64,000 nt of DNA, taken from contig CAJTDD010000003.1 of assembly GCA_910574885.1 (NCBI GenBank), positions 267,315 to 331,314 of the forward strand, given 5' to 3'. Every line of letters starts with the position of its first letter. Position 1 is the stretch's first letter. The notes under the pieces are model-generated. The model saw only the letters and a list, made by a program, of their open reading frames with translations. It did no database searches and was not told the origin of the DNA. This DNA comes from Lachnospiraceae bacterium (GTDB lineage: Bacteria > Bacillota > Clostridia > Lachnospirales > Lachnospiraceae). Shown here piece after piece: positions 50,382 through 57,724 of the stretch. The translations under genes and the position numbers were made by a program.

Positions 50382-50954
50382 TTGCCTAAAACAAAAATAG
50401 ATAAAGAATTGGTTATCAAAGAAGCTGCATATATAGCGAATAAAATGGGCATAGAAAATCTTTCGTTGAAAACACTCGCAGCACAATTAGGTGTTAAGTC
50501 ACCATCACTTTATAATCATGTTGATGGACTTGATGACCTAAAACAGCAGATTATGCTTTATGGGTGGAAGGAAATGGAAGATAGAATTATCCAAGTTGTA
50601 ATAGGACTTACTGGATATGATGCAATTAGAGCTATGTGCCACGCTTTCCATAAGTATGCAACAGAAAACCAAGGGGTTTTCAGTGCTATGCTTTGGTACA
50701 ACCAATTTGAAAATGAACAGACCAGAGAAGTAACTTCAAAGATGTTTTCGGTATTCTTCAAAATAACTAAATCACTGAATATTTCGCAAGATAATTGCTC
50801 TCACTTAGTTAGAATGTTTAGAGGGTTTTTAGAGGGATTTGCATTACTTGAAAATCATCGTGCCTTTGGGAATGTACAGTCAATAGAAGATAGTTTTAAT
50901 TTGTCAATAGATATTTTGATTGAAGGGATGAAAAAATTAGAGGAGAAATGGTAG
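50382..50954 (+). CDS. TetR/AcrR-family transcriptional regulator
   Basis: A 190-residue repressor. The HTH is typical (LVIKEAAYIANKMGIENLSLKTLAAQLGVKSPSLYNHVDGLDDL) with the hallmark SLYNHV recognition helix, followed by a helical ligand domain with LVRMFRGFLEGFALLE, the TetR C-terminal 33-like pattern. TTG 50382 fits GGAGGTGC; the ATG at 50,367 lies before that site. It heads an AT-rich cargo block with a serine hydrolase and a PEBP protein and probably represses it. AT content differs from the IME backbone, which suggests separate origin. Confidence 0.88.
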   Translation: MPKTKIDKELVIKEAAYIANKMGIENLSLKTLAAQLGVKSPSLYNHVDGLDDLKQQIMLYGWKEMEDRIIQVVIGLTGYDAIRAMCHAFHKYATENQGVFSAMLWYNQFENEQTREVTSKMFSVFFKITKSLNISQDNCSHLVRMFRGFLEGFALLENHRAFGNVQSIEDSFNLSIDILIEGMKKLEEKW

Positions 50955-50978
50955 CATAATGGCATATCAGTAAAAAAT

Positions 50979-52532
50979 ATGAAAAGAAAAATTAAAAAAG
51001 CTATTTGCGTAATGATATTGCTGGCTTATGCCATCACATTTGGAAATAATACGGTTTTGGCAAACACAAATGTGAAATATGATAATATTGACAACCAATT
51101 AAAGAGGGAACTGGATGAATTACATATCCCGGGAATGGCAGTTACCATTGTAGATTCAAAAGAAGTTCTGCTTGCTGAAACTTATGGAAATTGTAAAAGC
51201 ATAGATACACCTTTTATTATAGGGTCTATAAGCAAATCATTTACTGCGTTAGCCATTATGCGGCTTGTGGAAGAAGATAAAATTGATTTAGACGAAAAAA
51301 TTTCGGCTTATATTGACCCCTCAGCTTATTTTATAAATGAATCAGATGGAGATAGAATCACAGTAAGACAGCTTTTGAACCAGACAGGCGGCTTAGGCAC
51401 ATATCAGCGTTTTGGCAATGCAAAAATAACAGAGAGTTACGGTCAGCATCAATATGCAAATATCAATTATGGCTTGTTGGGCGAGATTATAGAAGCAGTC
51501 AGTGGAGTTAGTTATTCTGAGTATATGAATAAAAAAATTTTTCTGCCTCTACATATGGAACACACGGCGGCGACACTTGAACAAAGTAAAGAAAATGGAT
51601 TAATCAGAGGGTATCAAAATTATTTCGGGTTTCCGATTGCAGAGGAGCCAGACTATCCCGATGAACATTCGTGGTCTACCGTTCCAGCAGGTTATTTGAG
51701 TTCCAGCGTATCAGATATGGCAAAGTATTTGCAGATGTATCTAAACGGGGGAATGGGAATTATCAGTCAAGACAGCTTAAACACTATGTTTTATGAGAAT
51801 GTATATGTAGATGATAATACGCCCTATTATTACGGAATGGGATGGACTTTGACAGAAGAATATACAGAGCCTGTATTGGGGCATTCTGGATTGGTTGAGA
51901 ATTATATTTCAAATATGTTGTTGCTACCAGAAAGCGGATTAGGAATCGTCATTCTTATTAATATGAATGACTATCTGGTTACCAATCAGTTGGCAGATAT
52001 TATAAGCAAAAATGTGATATTTGCTATTTTGGGTAAAGAGCAATATAAAGTATCTGGCAACCCATATATTGTAAGGCATTTGTTGCTGAATGTGGCATAT
52101 TTTGCGTTATTAACAACAGCAGTATATCCAATAGCAACAATAAAAAAATGGAAGAAAAAGAAACGGACAAAACCGTTGACCGCTTTTGATATTATAAGAC
52201 ATGGTATATTACCGCTACTTTTACTTTGCTTGCCCGAAATGATTGGTGTTCCAATATGGGTGATATGGTATTTTGTAAAAGATGTATGTGTTGTTTTGTT
52301 GGTAAGTTCAAGTTTGCTTTTTTCAGTAGGATTATACAAGATATTTTATAGGATACATTGGAGGATGAAAATGGAAAAATATGAATGGATACGTTGTCCC
52401 GTATGTGGAAATAAAACTCGAAACAGGATAAAAGAAGATACAGAACTGAAGAATTTCCCCCTTTACTGCCCGAAATGTAAACATGAAAGTTTGATAGAAG
52501 TAAAGGATTTGCAAATAACCGTTATCAAGTAA
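50979..52532 (+). CDS. Serine hydrolase (beta-lactamase fold) fused to a cysteine-rich KTR domain
   Basis: A 517-residue exported hydrolase of the class C beta-lactamase/esterase group. A signal peptide (about 1-28) is followed by the catalytic domain: Ser83-x-x-Lys86 in GSISKSF, Tyr159-Ala-Asn161 in QYANINYG and His302-Ser-Gly in LGHSGLVEN. After it come three hydrophobic segments (about 370-460), then residues 465-517 are a complete cysteine-rich KTR protein (MEKYEWIRCPVCGNKTRNRI, YCPKCKHESLIEV). KTR proteins are normally separate small genes, so this is an in-frame fusion. Substrate unknown; peptide or ester hydrolysis is more likely than true antibiotic resistance. Confidence 0.82.
   Translation: MKRKIKKAICVMILLAYAITFGNNTVLANTNVKYDNIDNQLKRELDELHIPGMAVTIVDSKEVLLAETYGNCKSIDTPFIIGSISKSFTALAIMRLVEEDKIDLDEKISAYIDPSAYFINESDGDRITVRQLLNQTGGLGTYQRFGNAKITESYGQHQYANINYGLLGEIIEAVSGVSYSEYMNKKIFLPLHMEHTAATLEQSKENGLIRGYQNYFGFPIAEEPDYPDEHSWSTVPAGYLSSSVSDMAKYLQMYLNGGMGIISQDSLNTMFYENVYVDDNTPYYYGMGWTLTEEYTEPVLGHSGLVENYISNMLLLPESGLGIVILINMNDYLVTNQLADIISKNVIFAILGKEQYKVSGNPYIVRHLLLNVAYFALLTTAVYPIATIKKWKKKKRTKPLTAFDIIRHGILPLLLLCLPEMIGVPIWVIWYFVKDVCVVLLVSSSLLFSVGLYKIFYRIHWRMKMEKYEWIRCPVCGNKTRNRIKEDTELKNFPLYCPKCKHESLIEVKDLQITVIK
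52371..52532 (+). CDS. Cysteine-rich KTR protein from an internal start
   Basis: Inside the hydrolase frame, GGAGG (52,360-52,364) stands 6 bases before ATG 52371, which opens the 53-residue KTR protein (two CPxC zinc knuckles, ending LQITVIK). The internal ribosome site is stronger than that of many genes here. The KTR protein may therefore still be made alone, with the hydrolase having lost its own stop codon. Function of KTR proteins is unknown. Confidence 0.5.
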   Translation: MEKYEWIRCPVCGNKTRNRIKEDTELKNFPLYCPKCKHESLIEVKDLQITVIK

Positions 52533-52556
52533 TTGGATACTAAGTGAAGCTGAAGA

Positions 52557-53057
52557 ATGAAATCAAAAACAGAAAGGTTAGAAAATGATATGGAAAGTAA
52601 TATTCTTGAATTTGAATGTGTAGGGTTAAATGATGGTGGAAAATTCCCTATTGAGAATACAGGCAGAGGGCAAGATATTTCACCAGAATTTATCATTCAG
52701 AATTTAAATACAAATGCAGTTACTTTGATGATTACGCTTGAGGACTTGAGCCATCCGATAAAGGGATTTACGCATTGGATTATTTGGAATATTCCTGCAA
52801 CAGATAAAATTATAAAAGCAATTCCGTCAGGGAAATCAATATCTTCATTACAAGGTGCGATACAAGGAATTGGGTATGGCTTTCATTGTTATGCAGGACC
52901 GAAACCGCCTAAAGGAAAATCTCACAAGTATTGCTTTACTGTTTATGTATTAGATTGTAAACTTGATTTGTCCCCCGTTTCTTTCAAACGAAAAGTTTTG
53001 AGTAAGGCTAATCGCCATATTATTCAGAAAGGAAGAATTTATGGGTATTTTGAATAA
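52557..53057 (+). CDS. YbhB/YbcL-type PEBP (Raf kinase inhibitor-like) protein
   Basis: A 166-residue phosphatidylethanolamine-binding-like protein. Signature blocks: GRGQDISPEFIIQNL, VTLMITLEDLSHPIKGFTHWIIWNIPA, HCYAGPKPPKGKSHKYCFTVYVLD, and the C-terminal FKRKVLSKANRHIIQKGRIYGYFE. The central His in the ligand pocket (FTHWIIWNIP) is kept. The start may be ATG 52557 or ATG 52590; neither has a strong binding site. In bacteria the role of these proteins is unclear. It lies 24 bases after the hydrolase gene, likely in the same TetR-controlled unit. Confidence 0.85.
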   Translation: MKSKTERLENDMESNILEFECVGLNDGGKFPIENTGRGQDISPEFIIQNLNTNAVTLMITLEDLSHPIKGFTHWIIWNIPATDKIIKAIPSGKSISSLQGAIQGIGYGFHCYAGPKPPKGKSHKYCFTVYVLDCKLDLSPVSFKRKVLSKANRHIIQKGRIYGYFE

Positions 53058-53101
53058 ATAAGCATGGAATACGTTGATAAAAGAGCCAGACGCACAGACG
53101 C

Positions 53102-53152
53102 AGAGCCGATGAACGTGTGAAATAAAATCACAGTTCGTTGGCTCTATTTTAT
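53102..53152 (+). terminator. Terminator of the cargo operon
   Basis: AGAGCC...GTGA and TCAC...GGCTCT pair (53,102-53,145) with an inner TGAAC/GTTCG pairing, followed by ATTTTATTT. Confidence 0.8.
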
Positions 53153-53173
53153 TTCATAAGGTTTTAAGGCAAA

Positions 53174-53601
53174 CGCCCACCATATAAAAAAACGGTGTTA
53201 TGGTGGGCGGTATTGCTATGCCCGAAAAGACTTAACAGACACTCTCCAGACCTGTTTTGAAGTTTGGAGGGATTTTTTAATGTCCTTTTTTCGGGCAGTA
53301 TCCTATCTGCTCATACAACGCAGAGTTAATCCATATATAGCATATCGGGGAATGGCAGGAAGCCAGTTAAAAAAATCCCTGTTTATGCAACGCTACTTCT
53401 CACCATGAAACCAGAAGTAGAATCTCCACTTAACAGAATATATATCTCCTATAACCGTAGAGGTCACAGTGCCTTTGCGGTTTTTCTTTTGTCGTTTTTT
53501 ATCAGATTATGCCGCAGGGCTGTATGTGGTATTCATTGCCGCTCCCCGCCCTCTCCATCTGGATTTTAGCATTTCAAAAATTCAGATGGGAGGTACTTAC
53601 G
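53174..53601 (+). promoter_or_regulatory. Hairpin-rich leader of the first sigma-like gene
   Basis: No gene is seen. Three stem-loops follow each other: a perfect 11-bp inverted repeat CGCCCACCATA / TATGGTGGGCG (53,174-53,184 and 53,199-53,209); a terminator CTCCAGAC / GTTTGGAG with TTTTTT (53,244-53,278); and a second terminator AACCG...CGGTT with TTTTT (53,453-53,487). A 300-base leader with two terminators in series ahead of a gene suggests attenuation or antitermination control. Confidence 0.65.
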
Positions 53602-54111
53602 GTGAAGTATGCACCAAGAAAAGTATATATCAGAGAGAATAGCGGCTATGTGGAACTGTCCTATCGGGATTTCTGCCGCCGCAGGCAAGCCGACCAGAGC
53701 TACATGGACAAGCTGTTTATCCCCGTGCAAGGCTGCCTGCTTGAAGTCGTGCGGGAACAGTATGCAGATTTTTACAAGGATAAAGAACGGTGGCGTTATC
53801 TGAAAAAATTGGACACCAAAAACGGTCTGCTGTCGTTGGATGGCTTTACAGACAGTGAAGGCAATGTCATTGACTTCATAGTTGATGAAGCAGTGGACGT
53901 TATAGAATCCGCTGTCCATGTGGTGATGGCGGAAAGGCTGAAAACTGCCCTGTCTTTGCTCTCGGACAGTGAGCAGGCATTAGTAAAGGCAATATTCTAT
54001 GAAGAACTTTCCGAGAGGGAAGTCGGATTGCGATTAGACATAACACAGAGCGTTGTCAACAAACGCAAAGCCAAAATCCTTGCGAAGTTGAGAAGGATGT
54101 TAGAAAACTAA
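53602..54111 (+). CDS. Sigma-70-like protein 1 of the IME
   Basis: A 169-residue protein with a C-terminal sigma region-4 HTH (ALSLLSDSEQALVKAIFYEELSEREVGLRLDITQSVVNKRKAKILAKLRRML). The N-terminal part, with YIRENSGYVELSYRDFCRRRQADQSYMDKLF, lacks a recognisable region 2. GTG 53602 has GGGAGGT 8 bases ahead. It is the first of three such genes in a row, each separated from the next by a strong hairpin. In related elements these act as regulators of excision and transfer genes. Confidence 0.75.
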   Translation: MKYAPRKVYIRENSGYVELSYRDFCRRRQADQSYMDKLFIPVQGCLLEVVREQYADFYKDKERWRYLKKLDTKNGLLSLDGFTDSEGNVIDFIVDEAVDVIESAVHVVMAERLKTALSLLSDSEQALVKAIFYEELSEREVGLRLDITQSVVNKRKAKILAKLRRMLEN

Positions 54112-54125
54112 ATTTTATGGCGTTC

Positions 54126-54167
54126 AGCCCCCTTGTTTTTTCCTTTGGGAAAATGAGGGGGCTTTTC
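54126..54167 (+). terminator. Terminator between sigma-like genes 1 and 2
   Basis: AGCCCCCTTGTTTT and AAAATGAGGGGGCT form a long stem around CCTTTGGG, followed by TTTTC. It begins 14 bases after the stop of the first gene. Confidence 0.88.
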
Positions 54168-54203
54168 TTGCCCTCTCAATCAATTTCGATTGGAGGAAAT
54201 AAG

Positions 54204-54629
54204 ATGGCATACAACCACGGATGGGAGGACAGGAAATGGCGTATCTGGAAAGAAGCGGAAGAAAAGATTTTGCGTGAGTGTGGCGTTGACGAAGCGGTCA
54301 TTGAGCAAATCCGCACAGACGACAGGGCAGATTTTAATTCCAACAGGCGGTTTTACCGATGGGCGAGCGACTTCGGCGAGTACCTTGAGGGCATAGCGGA
54401 TAGGGAGAAGCAGGCGGAGGTAAAGTCTGTTTCTGATTTACTGGACGAGATTGAGGACGAAACTCTGTACCTTACCTTAATCACGGTAGATAAACGCACG
54501 TTACAAATCGTCCTGCTGAAAATGCAAGGCTATTCCACAAAGGAGATTGCCCCGCTTGTGCATTTAACGGCAGGGGCTATTTATGCGAGGTTAAACCATC
54601 TGCGGAAGAAGCTGCGGAAAATTTTATAA
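54204..54629 (+). CDS. Sigma-70-like protein 2 of the IME
   Basis: A 141-residue protein with N-terminal helices (MAYNHGWEDRKWRIWKEAEEKILRECGVDEAVIEQIR) and a C-terminal HTH of sigma region-4/LuxR kind (LYLTLITVDKRTLQIVLLKMQGYSTKEIAPLVHLTAGAIYARLNHLRKKLRKIL). ATG 54204 with GGAGG; the frame upstream crosses the terminator and is not coding. It shares the HTH pattern with genes 1 and 3 but little overall sequence. Confidence 0.72.
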   Translation: MAYNHGWEDRKWRIWKEAEEKILRECGVDEAVIEQIRTDDRADFNSNRRFYRWASDFGEYLEGIADREKQAEVKSVSDLLDEIEDETLYLTLITVDKRTLQIVLLKMQGYSTKEIAPLVHLTAGAIYARLNHLRKKLRKIL

Positions 54630-54669
54630 GCGTCTCATATATCCTGCTTTCCTATGGGCTATCGGGTGG

Positions 54670-54696
54670 GGAGAGAAAAACTCTCTCCTACTTTTT
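54670..54696 (+). terminator. Terminator between sigma-like genes 2 and 3
   Basis: GGAGAG (54,670-54,675) and CTCTCC (54,683-54,688) around an A-rich loop, followed by TACTTTTT. Confidence 0.75.
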
Positions 54697-54712
54697 AGCA
54701 GGAGGAAAGGAA

Positions 54713-55186
54713 ATGGCATACGGGGCAAAGGCGTACACGCTTCGGGAGGAATCCACGGAAAGCGGCACAAAGTATTTTATCAGCTTTAAGGACGGGCAGG
54801 GGGAACACCACGAACTGGAAGTGTCAGAACAGCTATTCTTTGAATTTAGGCAGATGGAAAGGAAGAACAGAAACCTTCAGCAATGGAATCAGCGGCACAG
54901 GGAGTTTAATGAGGTATGGGACGAAACGCTTTACAGACGTGCGTTAAGAGTGCCTAAAACGCTTGATGAAAGAATGATTGAAAAAGAACGGAATGAACTG
55001 TTTTACAAAGCTGTTGCCCGACTGCCAGAGATACAAAGACGGCGTTTCCTGCTGTACTACGAGTATGATTTCAACTTTTATCAGATAGCCGAGATAGAGC
55101 ATTGCACCGCTTCCGCAATTCAGAAGTCTGTTTCGGTTGCGAGGGAAAAGGTAAAGGCAGAAATGAAGAAGTATCTCCAACCTTGA
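54713..55186 (+). CDS. Sigma-70-like protein 3 of the IME
   Basis: A 157-residue protein resembling small sigma factors of clostridial mobile elements: TLREESTESGTKYFISFKDGQGEHHELEVSEQLF at the start, then ELFYKAVARLPEIQRRRFLLYYEYDFNFYQIAEIEHCTASAIQKSVSVAREKVKAEMKKYL with a clear region-4 HTH (LPEIQRRRFLLYY, QIAEIEHCTASAIQKSV). AGGAGGAAAGG precedes ATG 54713. It is the best sigma-factor candidate of the three. Confidence 0.8.
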   Translation: MAYGAKAYTLREESTESGTKYFISFKDGQGEHHELEVSEQLFFEFRQMERKNRNLQQWNQRHREFNEVWDETLYRRALRVPKTLDERMIEKERNELFYKAVARLPEIQRRRFLLYYEYDFNFYQIAEIEHCTASAIQKSVSVAREKVKAEMKKYLQP

Positions 55187-55297
55187 CTATTACCGCCCGA
55201 AAAAGGAATCCGCTTTTTATCGGTGTGGCATTGGTAGCATTACATACTCTCACTTTCTTTTTGTGGGAGTAAATCCATTTTAAGGAGGTCAACGCTT

Positions 55298-55384
55298 ATG
55301 TGCAACAAAACAAAAGACAACACCCGAAAGGAGGAAAGTCATGCAGAAGTTACAGACAGTCAATGCAGATACGCTCCTCTATGA
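55298..55384 (+). CDS. Possible 28-residue leader peptide before the ATPase gene
   Basis: TAAGGAGG stands 8 bases before ATG 55298, which opens a 28-codon polar frame (MCNKTKDNTRKEESHAEVTD start). It ends 41 bases inside the ATPase gene in another frame, so its translation would carry ribosomes over the ATPase start. A small hairpin ACTCTCAC/GTGGGAGT precedes it at about 55,246-55,270. It may be a coupling leader; low confidence. Confidence 0.35.
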   Translation: MCNKTKDNTRKEESHAEVTDSQCRYAPL

Positions 55385-56336
55385 GCCGCTTGAGAAGCCG
55401 TCCTTTGTGGTGGATGGTCTGATACCCACGGGTTTAATTCTGTTCTGCGGCTCACAGAAAATCGGCAAGAGCTGGCTCATGTTAAAACTCTGCCTATGCG
55501 TGTCGCAGGGAATCCCCTTATGGGATATGCCGACACGGGAGGGCGATGTGCTTTACCTCTGCCTTGAGGACACGTTCTGCCGCATACAAGACAGGCTGTT
55601 CCGCTTGACGGACGAAGCAAGCGAGCGGCTCCACTTTGCCGTGGCGAGCGATAAGCTGTCGGACGGTCTTATCGTGCAGTTGGAAGATTATTTAAAAGAA
55701 TATCCAGACAGCAGGCTCATTGTGATTGACACCTTGCAGAAAGTCCGCACCGCATCCAAAGACAACGCCTATGCAAGCGATTACGGGGACATCTCCCTTA
55801 TCAAAGACTTTGCCGACAGGCATTCTCTTGCGGTCATTGTCGTCCACCACATCCGAAAGCAGAATGACAGCGACGTGTTCAACAAAGTGTCTGGCACGAC
55901 GGGATTGACTGGAAGTGCGGACGCAACATTTGTTCTGGAACAGGAAAACCGTGCGTCCAATGCCGCCAAGCTGTATGTGACGGGCAGGGACACGCCCTAT
56001 CAGGAGTTCACGCTCCGTTTCCGTGATTGCAGTTGGGAACTGGTGGAGCGGAAAGAGCAGGAACAGATTGAAAGGGAATCCATACCAGACATTCTTTTTC
56101 GGTTGGTGAAGTTTATGCAGGGCAGGGAGGAATGGACTGGAACAGCAACGGAGCTTCTGGAGCAGATGGGGGAAACGGGAATGCCTCCCAACATCATGAC
56201 GAAGCGGCTCAATGAATACCGTGCCAGTTTCCTAAGCGAAAACAATATCCGTTACGGCTACCACAGGAAGAAAGGGTGCAGGGAGATTTCCCTCACAAGG
56301 CGGTCGGGTGACGGTGGTGACGGTGATGACGGTTAG
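55341..56336 (+). CDS. RepA-like AAA ATPase (replicative helicase type)
   Basis: A 331-residue ATPase of the RepA/AAA_25 group related to hexameric plasmid helicases. Walker A is GSQKIGKSW (about residues 37-45), Walker B RLIVIDTLQKV, sensor VIVVHHIRKQ, and a C-terminal winged-helix part ends in a Gly-Asp-rich tail (RRSGDGGDGDDG) encoded by GGTGACGGT repeats. It probably helps replicate the excised IME. AGGAGG precedes ATG 55341. No separate Rep primase is seen in the IME. Confidence 0.85.
   Translation: MQKLQTVNADTLLYEPLEKPSFVVDGLIPTGLILFCGSQKIGKSWLMLKLCLCVSQGIPLWDMPTREGDVLYLCLEDTFCRIQDRLFRLTDEASERLHFAVASDKLSDGLIVQLEDYLKEYPDSRLIVIDTLQKVRTASKDNAYASDYGDISLIKDFADRHSLAVIVVHHIRKQNDSDVFNKVSGTTGLTGSADATFVLEQENRASNAAKLYVTGRDTPYQEFTLRFRDCSWELVERKEQEQIERESIPDILFRLVKFMQGREEWTGTATELLEQMGETGMPPNIMTKRLNEYRASFLSENNIRYGYHRKKGCREISLTRRSGDGGDGDDG
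56306..56332 (+). repeat. GGTGACGGT cluster, left arm
   Basis: Three direct copies of a 9-base word (GGTGACGGT, GGTGACGGT, GATGACGG). The reverse complement cluster lies at 56,682-56,709, giving a ~27-bp imperfect inverted repeat around the oriT region. Confidence 0.85.
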
Positions 56337-56416
56337 ATTGGGATACCCCCTGCTGCTGTCACAGTCATAGCAAATGTATGTAAAATCGGCGGTTCTGCCC
56401 TTCGGGAGAACACCCC

Positions 56417-56551
56417 GTAAACGCAAAATGCAGGCGTGGGCATTACTCGCCCTTTTCGGCTCGTAAAGCCGCCCCCTGCGGTCAGAAAAATCCTCCGATT
56501 TTTCCGACTGCGTTTACAGGGTGTAACACACTACACTTTGCCCTGCAAAGT
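56417..56551 (-). other. oriT: Origin of transfer of the IME (pMV158/MobV type)
   Basis: On the minus strand the sequence from 56,551 down to 56,521 reads ACTTTGC-AGG-GCAAAGT-GTAGTGTG-TTACAC. This matches the MobV oriT plan known from pMV158: an inverted repeat ACTTT/AAAGT followed by TAGTGTG/TTA, where the relaxase nicks after the G. The predicted nick is between 56,527 and 56,526 on the minus strand. A further inverted repeat GTAAACGCA / TGCGTTTAC (56,417-56,425 and 56,509-56,517) and an AAAAATC/GATTTTT hairpin lie to the left. The relaxase gene starts 200 bases to the right. Confidence 0.85.
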
Positions 56552-56681
56552 CGTGTGCCAGACGTTCCCTCTGGACTCCCTTAATGCAGGGCTTACGCCC
56601 TGCCCATCCTACGCCCTGCGGCTACGGATGGAAGAATGTGCGGTGACAGTCGGCGGCTCCCGTGGGGGTATCCCAAAAACA

Positions 56682-56709
56682 CCGTCACCACCGTCACCAA
56701 CCGTCACCC
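56682..56709 (-). repeat. GGTGACGGT cluster, right arm (inverted)
   Basis: CCGTCACCA, CCGTCACCAA and CCGTCACCC in tandem, the reverse complement of the 56,306-56,332 cluster with one extra base. It lies 40 bases before the relaxase start. Confidence 0.85.
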
Positions 56710-56750
56710 TTTGGAAGATTACCCGCCGAAAGAAAGGAAGATGATGAACT

Positions 56751-57716
56751 ATGTCCTATGCAATCCTTCGTTTCCAGAAACGGAAAGCGGGCGGCGTTGC
56801 GGCTTGTGAACGCCACAACGAGCGGAAGAAAGAAGCCTATAAAAGCAATCCAGACATTGACGTGGGACGCTCCAAAGATAACTACCATCTTGTGAATCCG
56901 CCCCGTTACACCTACAAGAAAGAGATAAACCGAATGGTAGCTGAAGCAGGCTGTAAGGTGAGGAAAGACAGCGTGATGATGGTGGAAACGCTCATCACAG
57001 CTTCCCCAGAATTTATGAACAGCTTACCGACCGAAGAACAAAGAGAGTATTTCCAGACGGCTCTTGACTTCATTTCGGAGCGTGTGGGGAAGCAGAATAT
57101 CCTCTCCGCTGTTGTCCATATGGACGAGAGAACGCCCCATATGCACTTATGTTTTGTACCAATTACGCCAGATAACAAGCTGTCAGCGAAAGCCATCTTA
57201 GGCAACCAGAAATCCTTATCCGAGTGGCAGACCGCCTACCATGAGCGGATGTCCTCACGATGGAATCAGCTTGAAAGAGGTCAGTCCTCAATGGAAACCA
57301 GACGGAAGCATATCCCCACATGGCTCTATAAACTGGGCGGCAGGCTGGATAAACAGTATGCGGAAATCGTGTCTGCCCTCTCCGACATCAACGCCTTTAA
57401 CGCAGGAAAGAAGCGTGACAAGGCTCTGGAACTGATTGCGGCATGGCTCCCAGACGTGGAGAAATTCTCTAAGGAAATCGGAAAACAGCAGACGTATATT
57501 GACAGCTTGAAAGAGAGAATCGGGCAGGAATCCGATTATGCGGGGCGTATGCGTGATGAAAAGTACGAGCAGGAATTAAAGGTACAGAAAGCCAACCAGA
57601 GGATATTTGAGTTGCAGAAAACCAATCAGCAGATGGAAAGGTTATTGAAAAAAGTACCGTCAGAAGTATTAGCGGAATTGCAGAAAAGCAATCGGAATAG
57701 AGCGAAAGAAAGGTAG
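56751..57716 (+). CDS. mobV: MobV-family relaxase (Mob/Pre)
   Basis: A 321-residue DNA-nicking enzyme. Motifs: His22-Asn23-x-Arg25 (RHNERKK), Asn44-Tyr45 (KDNYHL), and the metal-binding HxDExTPHxH, His123 to His132 (HMDERTPHMH). In MobV enzymes a histidine acts as nucleophile for the nick at TAGTGTG/TTA, which is present upstream at 56,527. The C-terminal 90 residues are coiled coil (KEIGKQQTYIDSLKERIGQ, QKANQRIFELQKTNQQMERLL). It initiates mobilization of the IME through a helper channel. AAAGGAAG precedes ATG 56751. Confidence 0.95.
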   Translation: MSYAILRFQKRKAGGVAACERHNERKKEAYKSNPDIDVGRSKDNYHLVNPPRYTYKKEINRMVAEAGCKVRKDSVMMVETLITASPEFMNSLPTEEQREYFQTALDFISERVGKQNILSAVVHMDERTPHMHLCFVPITPDNKLSAKAILGNQKSLSEWQTAYHERMSSRWNQLERGQSSMETRRKHIPTWLYKLGGRLDKQYAEIVSALSDINAFNAGKKRDKALELIAAWLPDVEKFSKEIGKQQTYIDSLKERIGQESDYAGRMRDEKYEQELKVQKANQRIFELQKTNQQMERLLKKVPSEVLAELQKSNRNRAKER

Positions 57717-57724
57717 GAATGTGA

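Noticed and set aside
50979..52532. Antibiotic-resistance beta-lactamase
   Set aside because: The SxxK, YxN and HSG motifs show the fold, but the membrane segments and zinc tail and the lack of clear class C hallmarks favour a peptidase or esterase of unknown substrate.
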